A stretch of DNA of 64,000 nucleotides from CAIVAT01 sp037128705 (lineage in GTDB: Bacteria > Bacteroidota > Bacteroidia > Bacteroidales > FEN-979), in assembly GCA_037128705.1 (NCBI GenBank), contig JBAXVX010000001.1, forward strand, positions 233,331 through 297,330, in the 5' to 3' direction. The notes under the pieces are model-generated. The model ran no database searches and had not been told where the DNA came from. It worked only from the letters and a program-made list of their open reading frames with translations. This document shows, piece by piece, positions 52,608 through 61,157 of this stretch; within the stretch, counting starts at the first letter, position 1, and the number at the start of each line of letters is the position of its first letter. The translations under genes were made by a program, and so were the position numbers.

Positions 52608-53789
52608 ATGAGGAAGCTGCTCTTTCTGTTTTTAAAATTGATCAAGGCCTTCCGGAAGGCAGGGATGAAACTTCGCGGAAAAACAGAGGATGACATCCAT
52701 GCCAGCCGGGTCATCTCCGGCAAGGCCTGGGAAGAGTTTTGTGACAACCTTAAATCGGCCGGGGCTTCACTCATGTATCCCGGGGCTCCCCGCGATGCCT
52801 TCAACCAGGCCGAAGGGCTGCGCTACCTGAGCCGTCTTACCCGGGGCGGACTGGAGGCCTTTGTCGAATATGCCGATCCTGCATTCCCCGTTCTCAGGCG
52901 GATGGCCCATGAAACAGTAAAGCTGGGAGCCGATAATCCCGACAACTATTATTTCAATGCCCAGATCAGCGGGAAATACAGTTACCGCATCCGCGGGAAG
53001 AGAAATACCGTGCATTACATCGGTTTTTTTACGCAGAACGGAAATTATGGAACCACCGGCAGCATGGGTCCATGCGCGATGCTGGAGCATCGAGACCTGA
53101 AACTCGAAGATGACGGCAGTTTTGAGATCATCCTGAGCAAAACGCCCGCCGGGAAGAACTGGCTGAAGATCGAAGATACGACAAGCATGCTGATGGTGCG
53201 TCAGACCTTCTTAAACCGCTTCACCGAGACTCCGTCGGAAGTGACCATTGAAAATCTTGACGGGCGAACAGCGCCCGATCCCATCACGCCGGCCATGATC
53301 GACGAAGGATTGAAAACAGCCTCGATGTTTGTTGCCGGGGCATCACTCATGTTTGCCCGGTGGGCCGGAGGGTATCAGAAACACACCAACCGGCTTCCGC
53401 TTTTCAGCCCTGAAGTATCCAATGCCGCAGGCGGTGATGCGAACATCATCTATTACCACAGCCACTGGAAACTGGCCGAAAATGAATCCCTCCGGATCGA
53501 GGTTAAACCTCCCGACTGCGATTCATGGAATTTTCAACTGAACAACTACTGGATGGAATCACTCGACTACCGGTATTTCACCATCTGTATCAATAAGGCA
53601 TCTGCAGTTTACGAACCCGATGGCTCCGTCCGCGTTACCGTGGCCCATCATGATCCGGGAATCCCCAACTGGATCAACACCTGCGGACACAACGAAGGAA
53701 CCATGTTGTGGAGATGGTACCGGCTGGCTGACGGTTCTGAAGCAGTCGAACCTTCGTGCCGGATCATTAAAACCACAACTGCTCTATGA
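52608..53789 (+). CDS. DUF1214 domain protein
   Basis: A 393-residue protein whose C-terminal half (about 250-390) shows the DUF1214 pattern, including NYWMESLDYR and VAHHDPGIPNWINTCGHNEG. DUF1214 proteins occur next to sulfotransferases and SDRs in other bacteria that act on hydrophobic compounds, but the chemistry is unknown. There is no signal peptide; an amphipathic N-terminus (1-19) may bind a membrane. It overlaps the sulfotransferase gene by four bases (ATGA), so both are coupled. Confidence 0.8.
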   Translation: MRKLLFLFLKLIKAFRKAGMKLRGKTEDDIHASRVISGKAWEEFCDNLKSAGASLMYPGAPRDAFNQAEGLRYLSRLTRGGLEAFVEYADPAFPVLRRMAHETVKLGADNPDNYYFNAQISGKYSYRIRGKRNTVHYIGFFTQNGNYGTTGSMGPCAMLEHRDLKLEDDGSFEIILSKTPAGKNWLKIEDTTSMLMVRQTFLNRFTETPSEVTIENLDGRTAPDPITPAMIDEGLKTASMFVAGASLMFARWAGGYQKHTNRLPLFSPEVSNAAGGDANIIYYHSHWKLAENESLRIEVKPPDCDSWNFQLNNYWMESLDYRYFTICINKASAVYEPDGSVRVTVAHHDPGIPNWINTCGHNEGTMLWRWYRLADGSEAVEPSCRIIKTTTAL

Positions 53790-55099
53790 CACAACCCAAC
53801 ACCTGCTTAGGAAATTTCAGGCAAAGTCCAACCTGGTTCAGAGCGATCAACCAATGCTGGAAAGGAACCTACCCGCTCGGCACCAGGATCAAACTTGAGA
53901 AAGCCGATCTCATCCGGTCGGCCAGGAAAGTCACCGGTCTGCAGGACCTTGGCAGGGATTTCAATGACGAACCACTTGAACGGGTTTTACAGGCCGTGAA
54001 CGAAGAGGCCAACCTGCACCCGATCGGCCGTTTTATCACGAAGCAGCGGTTCGTGAGCCTGCTGAGCATCCGGCTGAGAGCGGAGTATTATTTTAAGAAA
54101 TATCCGGAAATCCTTACAAGGGAACTGTATCCCGTTTGGATTATCATCGGGCTGCAGCGAACAGGGACCACCAAGCTGCAGCGCCTGCTCGCCGAAGATC
54201 CGGCCCATCGCGTGATCCCAAGCTGGGAGGTGATCAACCCCGTGCCAATCAATACGGGTCTGTACGATCTGTCAGTATCTCCCCCGCAGATTCCAGGTTA
54301 TCCGCTTTCCAATGATAAACGCATCTCTGTTGCCAGGACTTCTGTTTCAGCACTTAAATACATGTCGCCCGGTTTTTTTGCCATCCATCCCATCGATGCC
54401 ATGCTGCCCGAAGAGGACATCCTGATGCTGGATGTGAGCTTTCTCAGCACGACTCCTGAAGCCATGATGCATATCCCGTCCTATTCGGCCTGGCTTGAAC
54501 AAACGGATCAGTCGGCCGCCTACGCCTATGCTGCAAAGCTGCTGAAATTCCTGCAGTGGATCAGGCCCGCGAAACGCTGGGTGCTGAAATCCCCGCATCA
54601 TCTTGAATTTCCGGACCTGATCGAAAAGCATTTCGGGGATGTCCATTTTCTTTGGCCGCACCGGACAATCTACGAATCGGTTCCATCGTTCCTCAGTATG
54701 GTTACCTATAACCGGATGATTTTCAGTAACCATGTGGATAATAAACAGGTGGCTCAACACTGGATCCGCAAAACCGGCTACATGCTTGACAAGGCACTTG
54801 CTTACCGGAAAAAGGCAGACAATGATAAAAAATTTATTGATATCTACTACCGGAATTTTATCAGCGATTCGGCCGAAGAACTTTCAAAAATATACCGGAT
54901 GAACGGAGGACTCACGCCTGAACTCATCAAGCGCTTCAGCCTGCATGAACAAAATCATCCTCACCAAAAGCATGGTGAGCACCGGTATTCGCTGGCTGAT
55001 TTTGGCTTGACCGAAGCAGACATCGACAAGCATACCTCCCGTTACCAGCAGTTTATCTCAAATCTCTATGACAGAAAACCAGCAGCAGAAATACAATAA
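53786..55099 (+). CDS. Sulfotransferase family protein
   Basis: A 437-residue cytoplasmic enzyme of the PAPS-dependent sulfotransferase fold. The 5'-phosphosulfate loop is GLQRTGTTKLQRLLA (about 120-135) and the 3'-phosphate-binding segment is FLWPHRTIYESVPSF (near 290). It resembles the Sulfotransfer_3 type found in mycobacteria and marine bacteria, which acts on lipids, sugars or steroids. The substrate is unknown and no PAPS-forming genes are in this window. The downstream SDR begins 32 bases before its stop. Confidence 0.9.
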   Translation: MTQPNTCLGNFRQSPTWFRAINQCWKGTYPLGTRIKLEKADLIRSARKVTGLQDLGRDFNDEPLERVLQAVNEEANLHPIGRFITKQRFVSLLSIRLRAEYYFKKYPEILTRELYPVWIIIGLQRTGTTKLQRLLAEDPAHRVIPSWEVINPVPINTGLYDLSVSPPQIPGYPLSNDKRISVARTSVSALKYMSPGFFAIHPIDAMLPEEDILMLDVSFLSTTPEAMMHIPSYSAWLEQTDQSAAYAYAAKLLKFLQWIRPAKRWVLKSPHHLEFPDLIEKHFGDVHFLWPHRTIYESVPSFLSMVTYNRMIFSNHVDNKQVAQHWIRKTGYMLDKALAYRKKADNDKKFIDIYYRNFISDSAEELSKIYRMNGGLTPELIKRFSLHEQNHPHQKHGEHRYSLADFGLTEADIDKHTSRYQQFISNLYDRKPAAEIQ

Positions 55100-56102
55100 T
55101 CCGGTTTCTGCAACCCTCACCGGCATCCGCGACCTTTTCCGTAAACAAATCCCCGCCGGCTCCCTGAATCCAACGGATCGCCTGGATGGCAAGACCGTTC
55201 TGGTTGACGGTGCGAGTTCGGGCCTCGGATTTGCAGTGGCCGCCGACCTGGCACGCCGCGGAGCAAAAGTGATCATGGCCTGCAGGAGCGGCATTCCTGA
55301 AAAAGGGGAGAAGGTGAAGAAACTTTCCGGAAACCCGGATATTCACATGCTGCAGGTTGACTTTTCCGACATCGGCACCATCCGTGAACTGGTAAAGGAG
55401 ATCAAAGCGAAATTTGCCCCGCTGGATATCCTGGTATGCAACGCCGGGATTGTTCCGAAACAAAGCCGGAAAACGAAACAGGGACTCGAAGAGATGTTCA
55501 TGGTGAACTACTTTTCAAAATTCATCTTCGTGAATCTGCTGTTGGAAAACCATTGTTTTACAAAAGCAGAACCTGCCTTCCCGGATTCGACATTCGACAT
55601 TCAATATTCAAAATTCGATCCTCCCCGCATCATTTTCGTCGCCTCCGAAAGCCATCGCAATCCGGAGAAATTTCAATGGGAGGAATTCGGGAAGTACAAG
55701 GAATATCAGATCGGAAAGTCGATAGAACTATACGGATACTATAAATTGCTGCTGACGACTTTTTCCTGCGAACTTTCGCGTAGGCTCAACCCCGGCGTAG
55801 AAATCCGTTATGGAGTCTTTTCACTTTGCCCCGGTCCTGTCAATTCGAACATTGCGCGCGAAGCTCCGAAAATTTTCATCCCCCTGCTGAAGCTGGTCTT
55901 TGGTATCTTCTTCAAATCACCGGCCAAAGCCGCCATCCCGGTTGTGTACATGGCGGCATCCAATGATTTCAAGGGAAAGAAATTCGATTATCTCTTCCTG
56001 ATGAGCCGGAAAGCGGTCGATCAGAAAGCATCTGATCGTGAAAACGGGAATCGGCTGTGGGAGCTGTCAGAAGAACTGCGCGACAGCTTAAAGGCTGTAT
56101 AA
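55068..56102 (+). CDS. Short-chain dehydrogenase/reductase, long form
   Basis: A 344-residue oxidoreductase resembling retinol dehydrogenase or protochlorophyllide-reductase-like SDRs. The nucleotide loop reads VDGASSGLGFA (the usual leading TG is DG), followed by the NADP-type ACRSG segment, NAG in VCNAGIV, and catalytic tyrosine and lysine in YGYYK. Residues 173-184 are encoded by a 7-base tandem repeat and fall in a loop before the strand IIFVASES, so the frame and core are kept. It overlaps the sulfotransferase by 32 bases and nfo by 15 bases (convergent). Confidence 0.88.
   Translation: MTENQQQKYNNPVSATLTGIRDLFRKQIPAGSLNPTDRLDGKTVLVDGASSGLGFAVAADLARRGAKVIMACRSGIPEKGEKVKKLSGNPDIHMLQVDFSDIGTIRELVKEIKAKFAPLDILVCNAGIVPKQSRKTKQGLEEMFMVNYFSKFIFVNLLLENHCFTKAEPAFPDSTFDIQYSKFDPPRIIFVASESHRNPEKFQWEEFGKYKEYQIGKSIELYGYYKLLLTTFSCELSRRLNPGVEIRYGVFSLCPGPVNSNIAREAPKIFIPLLKLVFGIFFKSPAKAAIPVVYMAASNDFKGKKFDYLFLMSRKAVDQKASDRENGNRLWELSEELRDSLKAV
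55585..55619 (+). repeat. In-frame ATTCGAC tandem repeat inside the long SDR gene
   Basis: Five 7-base units (ATTCGAC twice, ATTCAAT, ATTCAAA, ATTCGAT) encode residues 173-184. This is a fourth unit type, free of stop codons in the used frame. Confidence 0.75.
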
Positions 56103-56924
56103 AAGCCGGATCTCCTCCTTCCAGATGGTTTCATCGGGTGTTTCGAGGATGAGCGGCATGTCGTCGAATCTTGAATCCTTCATCACCCTCCTGAAGACCT
56201 CCAGTCCCAGCGTCCCTTTGCCAAGGCTTTCGTGACGGTCGACGCGGCTTCCCAGACCCTTTTTCGAATCATTGATGTGCATCCCCTTCAGGTACTGAAA
56301 CCCCACCTTCCCGTCAAAATCCCTGAAAGTGGCGTCAAATGCCTCGTCCGAAGTAAGGTCGTACCCGGCAGCAAATGAATGGCAGGTATCGATGCAAACT
56401 CCTACGCGGCTTTTATCCTCCACGTGATCGATGATGAATGCGAGTTGCTCAAATTTAAAGCCCAGGTTTGAGCCCTGCCCGGCCGTGTTCTCGATAACGG
56501 CGATCACTCCATGGGTTTTATCAAGGGTTATGTTGATTGATTCGGCGATCAGTTTGAGGCATTCTTCATCGCTGATCTTTGCCAGCGATCCGCCGGGATG
56601 AAAATTAAGCCGGTCGAGGCCCAGTTGCTCACAGCGGCTCATCTCATCCAGAAAAGCTTCACGTGACTTTTCAAGACCCTCCTTCTCAGGATGTCCCAGG
56701 TTGATCAGGTAACTGTCGTGCGGTAATATATGGGAAGGTTTAAAACCAAACGCTGAGCAGTTTTCAGCAAATTGTTTTATGCTGGATTCGGTCAGCGGCG
56801 ATGATTTCCACTGTCGCTGATTCCGGGTGAAAAGGGCAAAGGCCTTTGCCCCCAGTTCATGTGCATTGCGCGGTGCGTTTTCCACACCCCCTGATGCACT
56901 GACATGGGCTCCGATAAATTTCAT
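56088..56924 (-). CDS. nfo: Endonuclease IV
   Basis: A 278-residue zinc-dependent AP endonuclease that cuts at abasic sites in base-excision repair. Metal-ligand segments are present: ILPHDSYLINLG, NFHPGG, VIENTAGQG, CIDTCHSFAAG, MHINDSKKGLGSRVDRHESLGKG and LILETPDE. Length is typical. It converges on the SDR gene with a 15-base overlap of the two 3' ends. Confidence 0.96.
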   Translation of the reverse strand: MKFIGAHVSASGGVENAPRNAHELGAKAFALFTRNQRQWKSSPLTESSIKQFAENCSAFGFKPSHILPHDSYLINLGHPEKEGLEKSREAFLDEMSRCEQLGLDRLNFHPGGSLAKISDEECLKLIAESINITLDKTHGVIAVIENTAGQGSNLGFKFEQLAFIIDHVEDKSRVGVCIDTCHSFAAGYDLTSDEAFDATFRDFDGKVGFQYLKGMHINDSKKGLGSRVDRHESLGKGTLGLEVFRRVMKDSRFDDMPLILETPDETIWKEEIRLLYSL

Positions 56925-57068
56925 AATAGGGGTTTCAGTTAAATCGGTTAATGTTGGTGTAAAGATATTGATTCCTGAGAGAAGAATCAGGAGATTTTTA
57001 AATGATATTGTTACGTGTTTTTTCGTTAAATTTTAATAACCTGACCGGGAATCCCATTTTATTATCAT

Positions 57069-57076
57069 TATATTTG
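57069..57076 (+). promoter_or_regulatory. -7 box upstream of the T9SS cargo gene at 57094
   Basis: TATATTTG matches TAnnTTTG, 17 bases before the start codon; no clear -33 element. Confidence 0.45.
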
Positions 57077-57093
57077 TAAAAAAAAATCTGACA

Positions 57094-58146
57094 ATGAAAA
57101 AGATTCTACTCCTTTCCGGAATGATTATAGCCTCATTAAATATCATGGCACAACCATCGCTCACCTATAAAAACAATGCGCTGGTGCAGGGCGATGTCAA
57201 TACCTATCGCGAAATACAATATGTAGAACCCGGAACGGCCGGGTCAAACCAGATCTGGGATTTCTCGAAAATTCAGTTCAATGGTAAAACGCCCTTGAGC
57301 ACCATTCAGTCCGCTCCTTCGAAAGAACTTGCCGGCGTAGGTGAATATAACCTGATTCTGAATGATGGCGGATACGAGTTCTTTATGAATTTCAGTGAAC
57401 AGGGTTTTGAAGAAAAAGGCTATGTCAACACCGAAAAGGAAATAACCCTGGTTTTTTCCGATCCCATCATCAAAATGAAATACCCCCTGGCCTTTGGCGG
57501 GCAATATACTGATACCTACGAAGGCATTGCCTATTTCCAGAAAACCACCAGGATTGATGTAACCGGCGATTATACTGTGACTGCCGATGCCTTTGGAACC
57601 CTGATATTCCCTGACCGCGTGATAAAAAATGCCCTGCGCGTTAAAATTTCCAAAAATGGCCTTGACCGTAACATGTGCGGTTCCATTGAATCAAATTCCG
57701 TGAAATACCTGTGGTATACCCAGGGGATGCGTTATCCGGTTTTAAGTATCTCCAGCCTTTCGTACCAGGCTGGCGGGCAGATCCCGACCGTAACCAATAC
57801 AGCCTTTGTAAACCTCGATCAGCCCTATGTTACCGACGTTATTGCCAGTTCCGAGGAACCTCAGAACCAGGTGGAAAAATCAGATGTCTCTGTCATCCTT
57901 TTCCCAAACCCCTTCAGCGAAAAGATCACCTATAATTATTTTCTGAGGAAACAACTTCCTGTATCAATTGAATTATATGATATGACAGGAAAGAGCAAGG
58001 TGCAGCTTGTCAAAAACCAGATCCAGCCTGAAGGACTGCATACCGGCGAGTTGAACGGCATGGTTGCAGACCTGACTCCCGGAGTCTATTATTTCCGCTT
58101 CACATTCGACAAACAAGTCATCATCAGTAAGATTGTGAAGATCTGA
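57094..58146 (+). CDS. T9SS type A cargo protein of unknown function
   Basis: A 350-residue secreted protein with a signal peptide (1-19, ending IMAQ), a beta-rich domain (20-255) that I do not recognise, and a C-terminal type A sorting domain (about 268-350, from VSVILFPNPFSEK to IISKIVKI). The N-terminal domain opens with a motif like SLTYKNNALVQGD and has an ISYTDTYEG-like middle. It is probably a surface or secreted protein. It is a single-gene unit with its own -7 box. Confidence 0.88.
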   Translation: MKKILLLSGMIIASLNIMAQPSLTYKNNALVQGDVNTYREIQYVEPGTAGSNQIWDFSKIQFNGKTPLSTIQSAPSKELAGVGEYNLILNDGGYEFFMNFSEQGFEEKGYVNTEKEITLVFSDPIIKMKYPLAFGGQYTDTYEGIAYFQKTTRIDVTGDYTVTADAFGTLIFPDRVIKNALRVKISKNGLDRNMCGSIESNSVKYLWYTQGMRYPVLSISSLSYQAGGQIPTVTNTAFVNLDQPYVTDVIASSEEPQNQVEKSDVSVILFPNPFSEKITYNYFLRKQLPVSIELYDMTGKSKVQLVKNQIQPEGLHTGELNGMVADLTPGVYYFRFTFDKQVIISKIVKI

Positions 58147-58244
58147 TGTGAATTGCAATTTACGTTGCAAAGAATTCTGACTACAATTTGCTATCAAAAG
58201 AGTCCACTTACTTATTTACGCTTTTTCATGGTGTTTTATGCATG

Positions 58245-58252
58245 TAAGTTTG
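58245..58252 (+). promoter_or_regulatory. -7 box upstream of the split LruC pair
   Basis: TAAGTTTG matches TAnnTTTG. It lies 35 bases before the preferred start at 58287 and 13 bases before the most upstream ATG at 58266, favouring the downstream start. Confidence 0.45.
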
Positions 58253-58286
58253 CAGAAACTTTTTAATGTATATAAATATGACAACC

Positions 58287-58688
58287 ATGAACTCAATAAA
58301 AAAGACCACGCTGACCGGCCTTGCACTCCTGTTTTTTATTTTTTCACTCTCCTCCTGTAAGAAAGACCTTCCGCCTGCTCCGCAGAAACTGGGTAACAAC
58401 ACAACGGACCTGAATGTTTCTGCCGATTTTGACTGGAAAACTTCCCGCGAAATCACTTTGAATGTGATTGGCCTGAAGGAGGTGAACCCAATTATTGCCA
58501 ATACATTGTATGTTAACTCACCGGCAGGGGAGACCTATTACAAAGACCTGTTAACCATGAACAAGGATTATACGATAAAATTTGCTGTTCCATCAACCGA
58601 AACAAGCCTCGTGCTTAATTACGGAACGAAGACATTAACACTTCCGATAACCTCGAACAGCCTCACCTTTGATTATATTACTCAATAA
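58287..58688 (+). CDS. Small lipoprotein, N-terminal partner of the LruC protein
   Basis: About 133 residues with a lipoprotein signal and C24 in SLSSCKKD. The mature domain (LNVSADFDWKTSREITLNV to LPITSNSLTFDYI) resembles the first beta domain of the 1047-residue LruC lipoprotein at 8201 (LKVAASFKFDNF, then GKTLTYTF), so it looks like the same module as a separate gene. Alternative starts at 58266 and 58278 would put extra residues ahead of the signal. The LruC gene follows 19 bases after its stop. Function unknown. Confidence 0.82.
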   Translation: MNSIKKTTLTGLALLFFIFSLSSCKKDLPPAPQKLGNNTTDLNVSADFDWKTSREITLNVIGLKEVNPIIANTLYVNSPAGETYYKDLLTMNKDYTIKFAVPSTETSLVLNYGTKTLTLPITSNSLTFDYITQ

Positions 58689-58707
58689 TAAATAACGATA
58701 GAAAATC

Positions 58708-60117
58708 ATGAAAAAGATATTAATCATTACCTTTTTAGCCATTTTAAGTATGACCGGTTTCTCACAGACCGTGACCAATAATTTTGAAAATGGCAACTGG
58801 CTGTATTATTCAAATCTATGCTGGGGTATCGGAGTGAACAACCAGTATGAAAGATTCAACACGGATGTAATCGGCAATGGTTTTACCGGAACCAGAGTAT
58901 GTCAAACACAGAATCTGGGCGAAAAAAATATTTGCAGCTTGGAAAGCCCCTGGACCAATCTGGCTGCAGGAAATATTGAATTTGACCATGCGGTTCCATC
59001 AAAAGACGGATCGAGACAATTAAAGGTTTATCTTGTTAAAGAAGATGGAACTTCAGCGGCTATATGGACTTTCCCCTATTCAAATGGTAACAGCAACCAC
59101 GCGTCTATTGCTAATAATGTCACAGGAATTCGCAAAATCAGATGGGAATGGACAGGTAACAATGGAAATTCGAGAGGGCAATTGGATAATATAGTTATTC
59201 CGGGTGTCAACGCTTCTGACCCATCAAATGATTGCAAGCCCATGGCTGCAATTATTGATGCCGATGGCGACGGTGTTCCTGATGCACAGGATGAATATCC
59301 GGCTGATCCCTATCGTGCTTACAATAACTATTATCCTGCCACAGGTTTTGGCACCATTGCCTTTGAAGATAACTGGCCGGCTTACGGAGATTATGACCTG
59401 AATGACCTGGTGATGGGTTACAAGTTCAAAATCGTTTCAAATGCTCAGCACAATGTGGTTGAGATCTTCAACACCATGCTTCTCCGTGCAAACGGAGCCG
59501 GAATGGAAAACGGTTTTGGCTATCAACTGCCGAATGTAACCCCGACCTCCGTCCGTTCAGTAACCGGAACAGGCGATCAGACGGGTTATACCATCGGAGC
59601 CAATGGAACAGAGACAGGTAACTCCAAGGCAACCATCATTCTTTTTGACAAATCACACCGGTACATGAATGAATGGAATACCCAATTGGGTGTTGCCCCT
59701 GTTCCTGCCTATCAGTTTGATGTATACCTTGAATTTATGAAAAACGGAGTCCCCGGACCCGGAGGTGCAATTACAGTGACCAATTTGAACATTGCACAGT
59801 GGAATCCTTTCCTCGTTGCCAATGGTCAAAGGGGACGTGAGGTGCATTTACCCAACTATATGCCCACCGACCAGGCTGATGTGACTCTTTTTGGAACCAG
59901 TGACGATGATACCAGGATCGGACACTATTACAAATCGAAAACCAATTTACCCTGGGCCCTGGATATTTATGGACAATTTGATTATCCGGCAGAGCACATG
60001 GATATCAGCTTAACCTACCTTCACTTTGGCCAGTGGGTTGAAACCAGCGGATCACAATATTTGGACTGGTGGTCAAATAAAACCTCAGGATATCGTGATA
60101 ATACCAAAATTTATTAG
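58708..60117 (+). CDS. LruC-domain secreted protein
   Basis: A 469-residue protein with a signal peptide (1-19, GFSQ), a beta-sandwich domain (20-165, cysteine-containing), a calcium-binding motif DADGDGVPDAQDEYPADP (about 188-205) and a C-terminal LruC domain (205-469). The LruC part aligns by eye with 795-1047 of the lipoprotein at 8201, including GYGDYDCNDLV versus AYGDYDLNDLV and closing SDWYMDK-GYRN versus LDWWSNKTSGYRD. The lipobox is absent here and instead lies on the separate upstream lipoprotein, so the pair probably assembles on the surface. Role is inferred as adhesion or matrix-related. Confidence 0.88.
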   Translation: MKKILIITFLAILSMTGFSQTVTNNFENGNWLYYSNLCWGIGVNNQYERFNTDVIGNGFTGTRVCQTQNLGEKNICSLESPWTNLAAGNIEFDHAVPSKDGSRQLKVYLVKEDGTSAAIWTFPYSNGNSNHASIANNVTGIRKIRWEWTGNNGNSRGQLDNIVIPGVNASDPSNDCKPMAAIIDADGDGVPDAQDEYPADPYRAYNNYYPATGFGTIAFEDNWPAYGDYDLNDLVMGYKFKIVSNAQHNVVEIFNTMLLRANGAGMENGFGYQLPNVTPTSVRSVTGTGDQTGYTIGANGTETGNSKATIILFDKSHRYMNEWNTQLGVAPVPAYQFDVYLEFMKNGVPGPGGAITVTNLNIAQWNPFLVANGQRGREVHLPNYMPTDQADVTLFGTSDDDTRIGHYYKSKTNLPWALDIYGQFDYPAEHMDISLTYLHFGQWVETSGSQYLDWWSNKTSGYRDNTKIY

Positions 60118-60182
60118 AACAGTTTGATGAATACATAGAGGTGTTGATCGGAGAAACTCCCAACAGTTCACCTGATCAGTAA

Positions 60183-60227
60183 AACAAGAGGTTGTCTCAA
60201 ATTCCGGGACAGCCTCTTGTGTTTTTA
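60183..60227 (+). terminator. Terminator of the LruC operon
   Basis: CAAGAGGTTGTC (60185-60196) pairs with GACAGCCTCTTG (60208-60219) with one G-T wobble, followed by a T-rich tail, 66 bases after the stop. Its core resembles the terminator at 41897. Confidence 0.8.
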
Positions 60228-60248
60228 TCCGGTTTTCGCTTAGTTTTG
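60216..60248 (+). promoter_or_regulatory. Promoter of the unknown secreted protein
   Basis: CTTG, a 21-base spacer and TAGTTTTG (60241-60248) fit the Bacteroidota pattern. It overlaps the end of the preceding terminator. The start codon is 62 bases beyond. Confidence 0.45.
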
Positions 60249-60310
60249 CAAAAAGCACAGAAAACAATATCCTGAAAACAGGTTGTTGCCCTCTCTGTAA
60301 GAAAATGCCT

Positions 60311-60997
60311 ATGAAAAAAGCAGTCAATTTATCTATGATCATCGTTGCAATTATGTTTGGGCAGAACCTGGCCGCCCAGAATAATAGCACGCAGATCCCG
60401 GAACTGGCAAACCAGATCCTTTCTGCAAAAAAGATCAGTTTAGAACTCCTCCATAAATATTCGTGGACATCCCGCACTGAAATCCTAAAGTCAAAGGAGG
60501 TCCTCAACATCATGATCGAACAAAATCAGTATACTACGGAAGGTCAGTTGGTTCAAAAGCTGATCAACCAGCAGAGCGCTAAAATGCCCAAAGCATTCCT
60601 GATCCGGAACATTGCGGATGCCGAGCGAAACAATATCGAGAAATTTCTTTACGGTTTACGCGATTTCCTCAAAAAATACGCCTTGCAGGAGACAGACCAG
60701 GTAACACGGTTCATCGCCGCAGCTACCTGGCAGGTGGCGGATTCCACCCATGAGTTTGTGTTCACCGGGAAAAATGTGGAACAGAAAGGAGACGAATTGA
60801 CCTGGTGGGTTGAAGGCAACCATTACAGCACAGCCCGGATCGAGGTGAACACAGTTTTCGAGAAAAATGTGGTCCATTTTACCGGTACTTTCATGAGACT
60901 CAGGGATGGATTGAATTATATGAACTGGGCTGAAGCATATATTCCTGCGAAGAAAATAACACTTCAACTCCAGAATTTCGATTATATCATGGAATGA
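60311..60997 (+). CDS. Secreted protein of unknown function
   Basis: About 228 residues with a signal peptide (1-21, ending NLAAQ). The first half is helical and charged (SAKKISLELLHKYSW, then a long helix around LVQKLINQQS); the second half is beta-rich with a repeated WxxA/WWVEG pattern. No family is recognised. An ATG at 60305 would add two residues; the start at MKKAVNLS gives a conventional signal. It stands alone between two terminated or separately promoted units. Confidence 0.7.
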   Translation: MKKAVNLSMIIVAIMFGQNLAAQNNSTQIPELANQILSAKKISLELLHKYSWTSRTEILKSKEVLNIMIEQNQYTTEGQLVQKLINQQSAKMPKAFLIRNIADAERNNIEKFLYGLRDFLKKYALQETDQVTRFIAAATWQVADSTHEFVFTGKNVEQKGDELTWWVEGNHYSTARIEVNTVFEKNVVHFTGTFMRLRDGLNYMNWAEAYIPAKKITLQLQNFDYIME

Positions 60998-61046
60998 CAG
61001 GGTACGGTAATAAAAGTTTTTAAACAAATAATTGGTAATATTTAAT

Positions 61047-61064
61047 AATCTACCTTTGTAGATT
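61047..61064. promoter_or_regulatory. Palindrome overlapping a -7 box before the cytochrome operon
   Basis: AATCTAC and GTAGATT form a perfect 7-base inverted repeat around CTTT. The -7 box TACCTTTG (61051-61058) lies inside it, so a bound protein would block the promoter. It is 94 bases before the first gene of the operon. Confidence 0.5.
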
Positions 61065-61157
61065 CTCTAGCAGCACGACAGGTTTACTCCGATTCCCGGC
61101 CTGTGATGTCAGGGAAAATACAACGGTAGTTCTCATACATTCAGAAACCCCTTTTCA

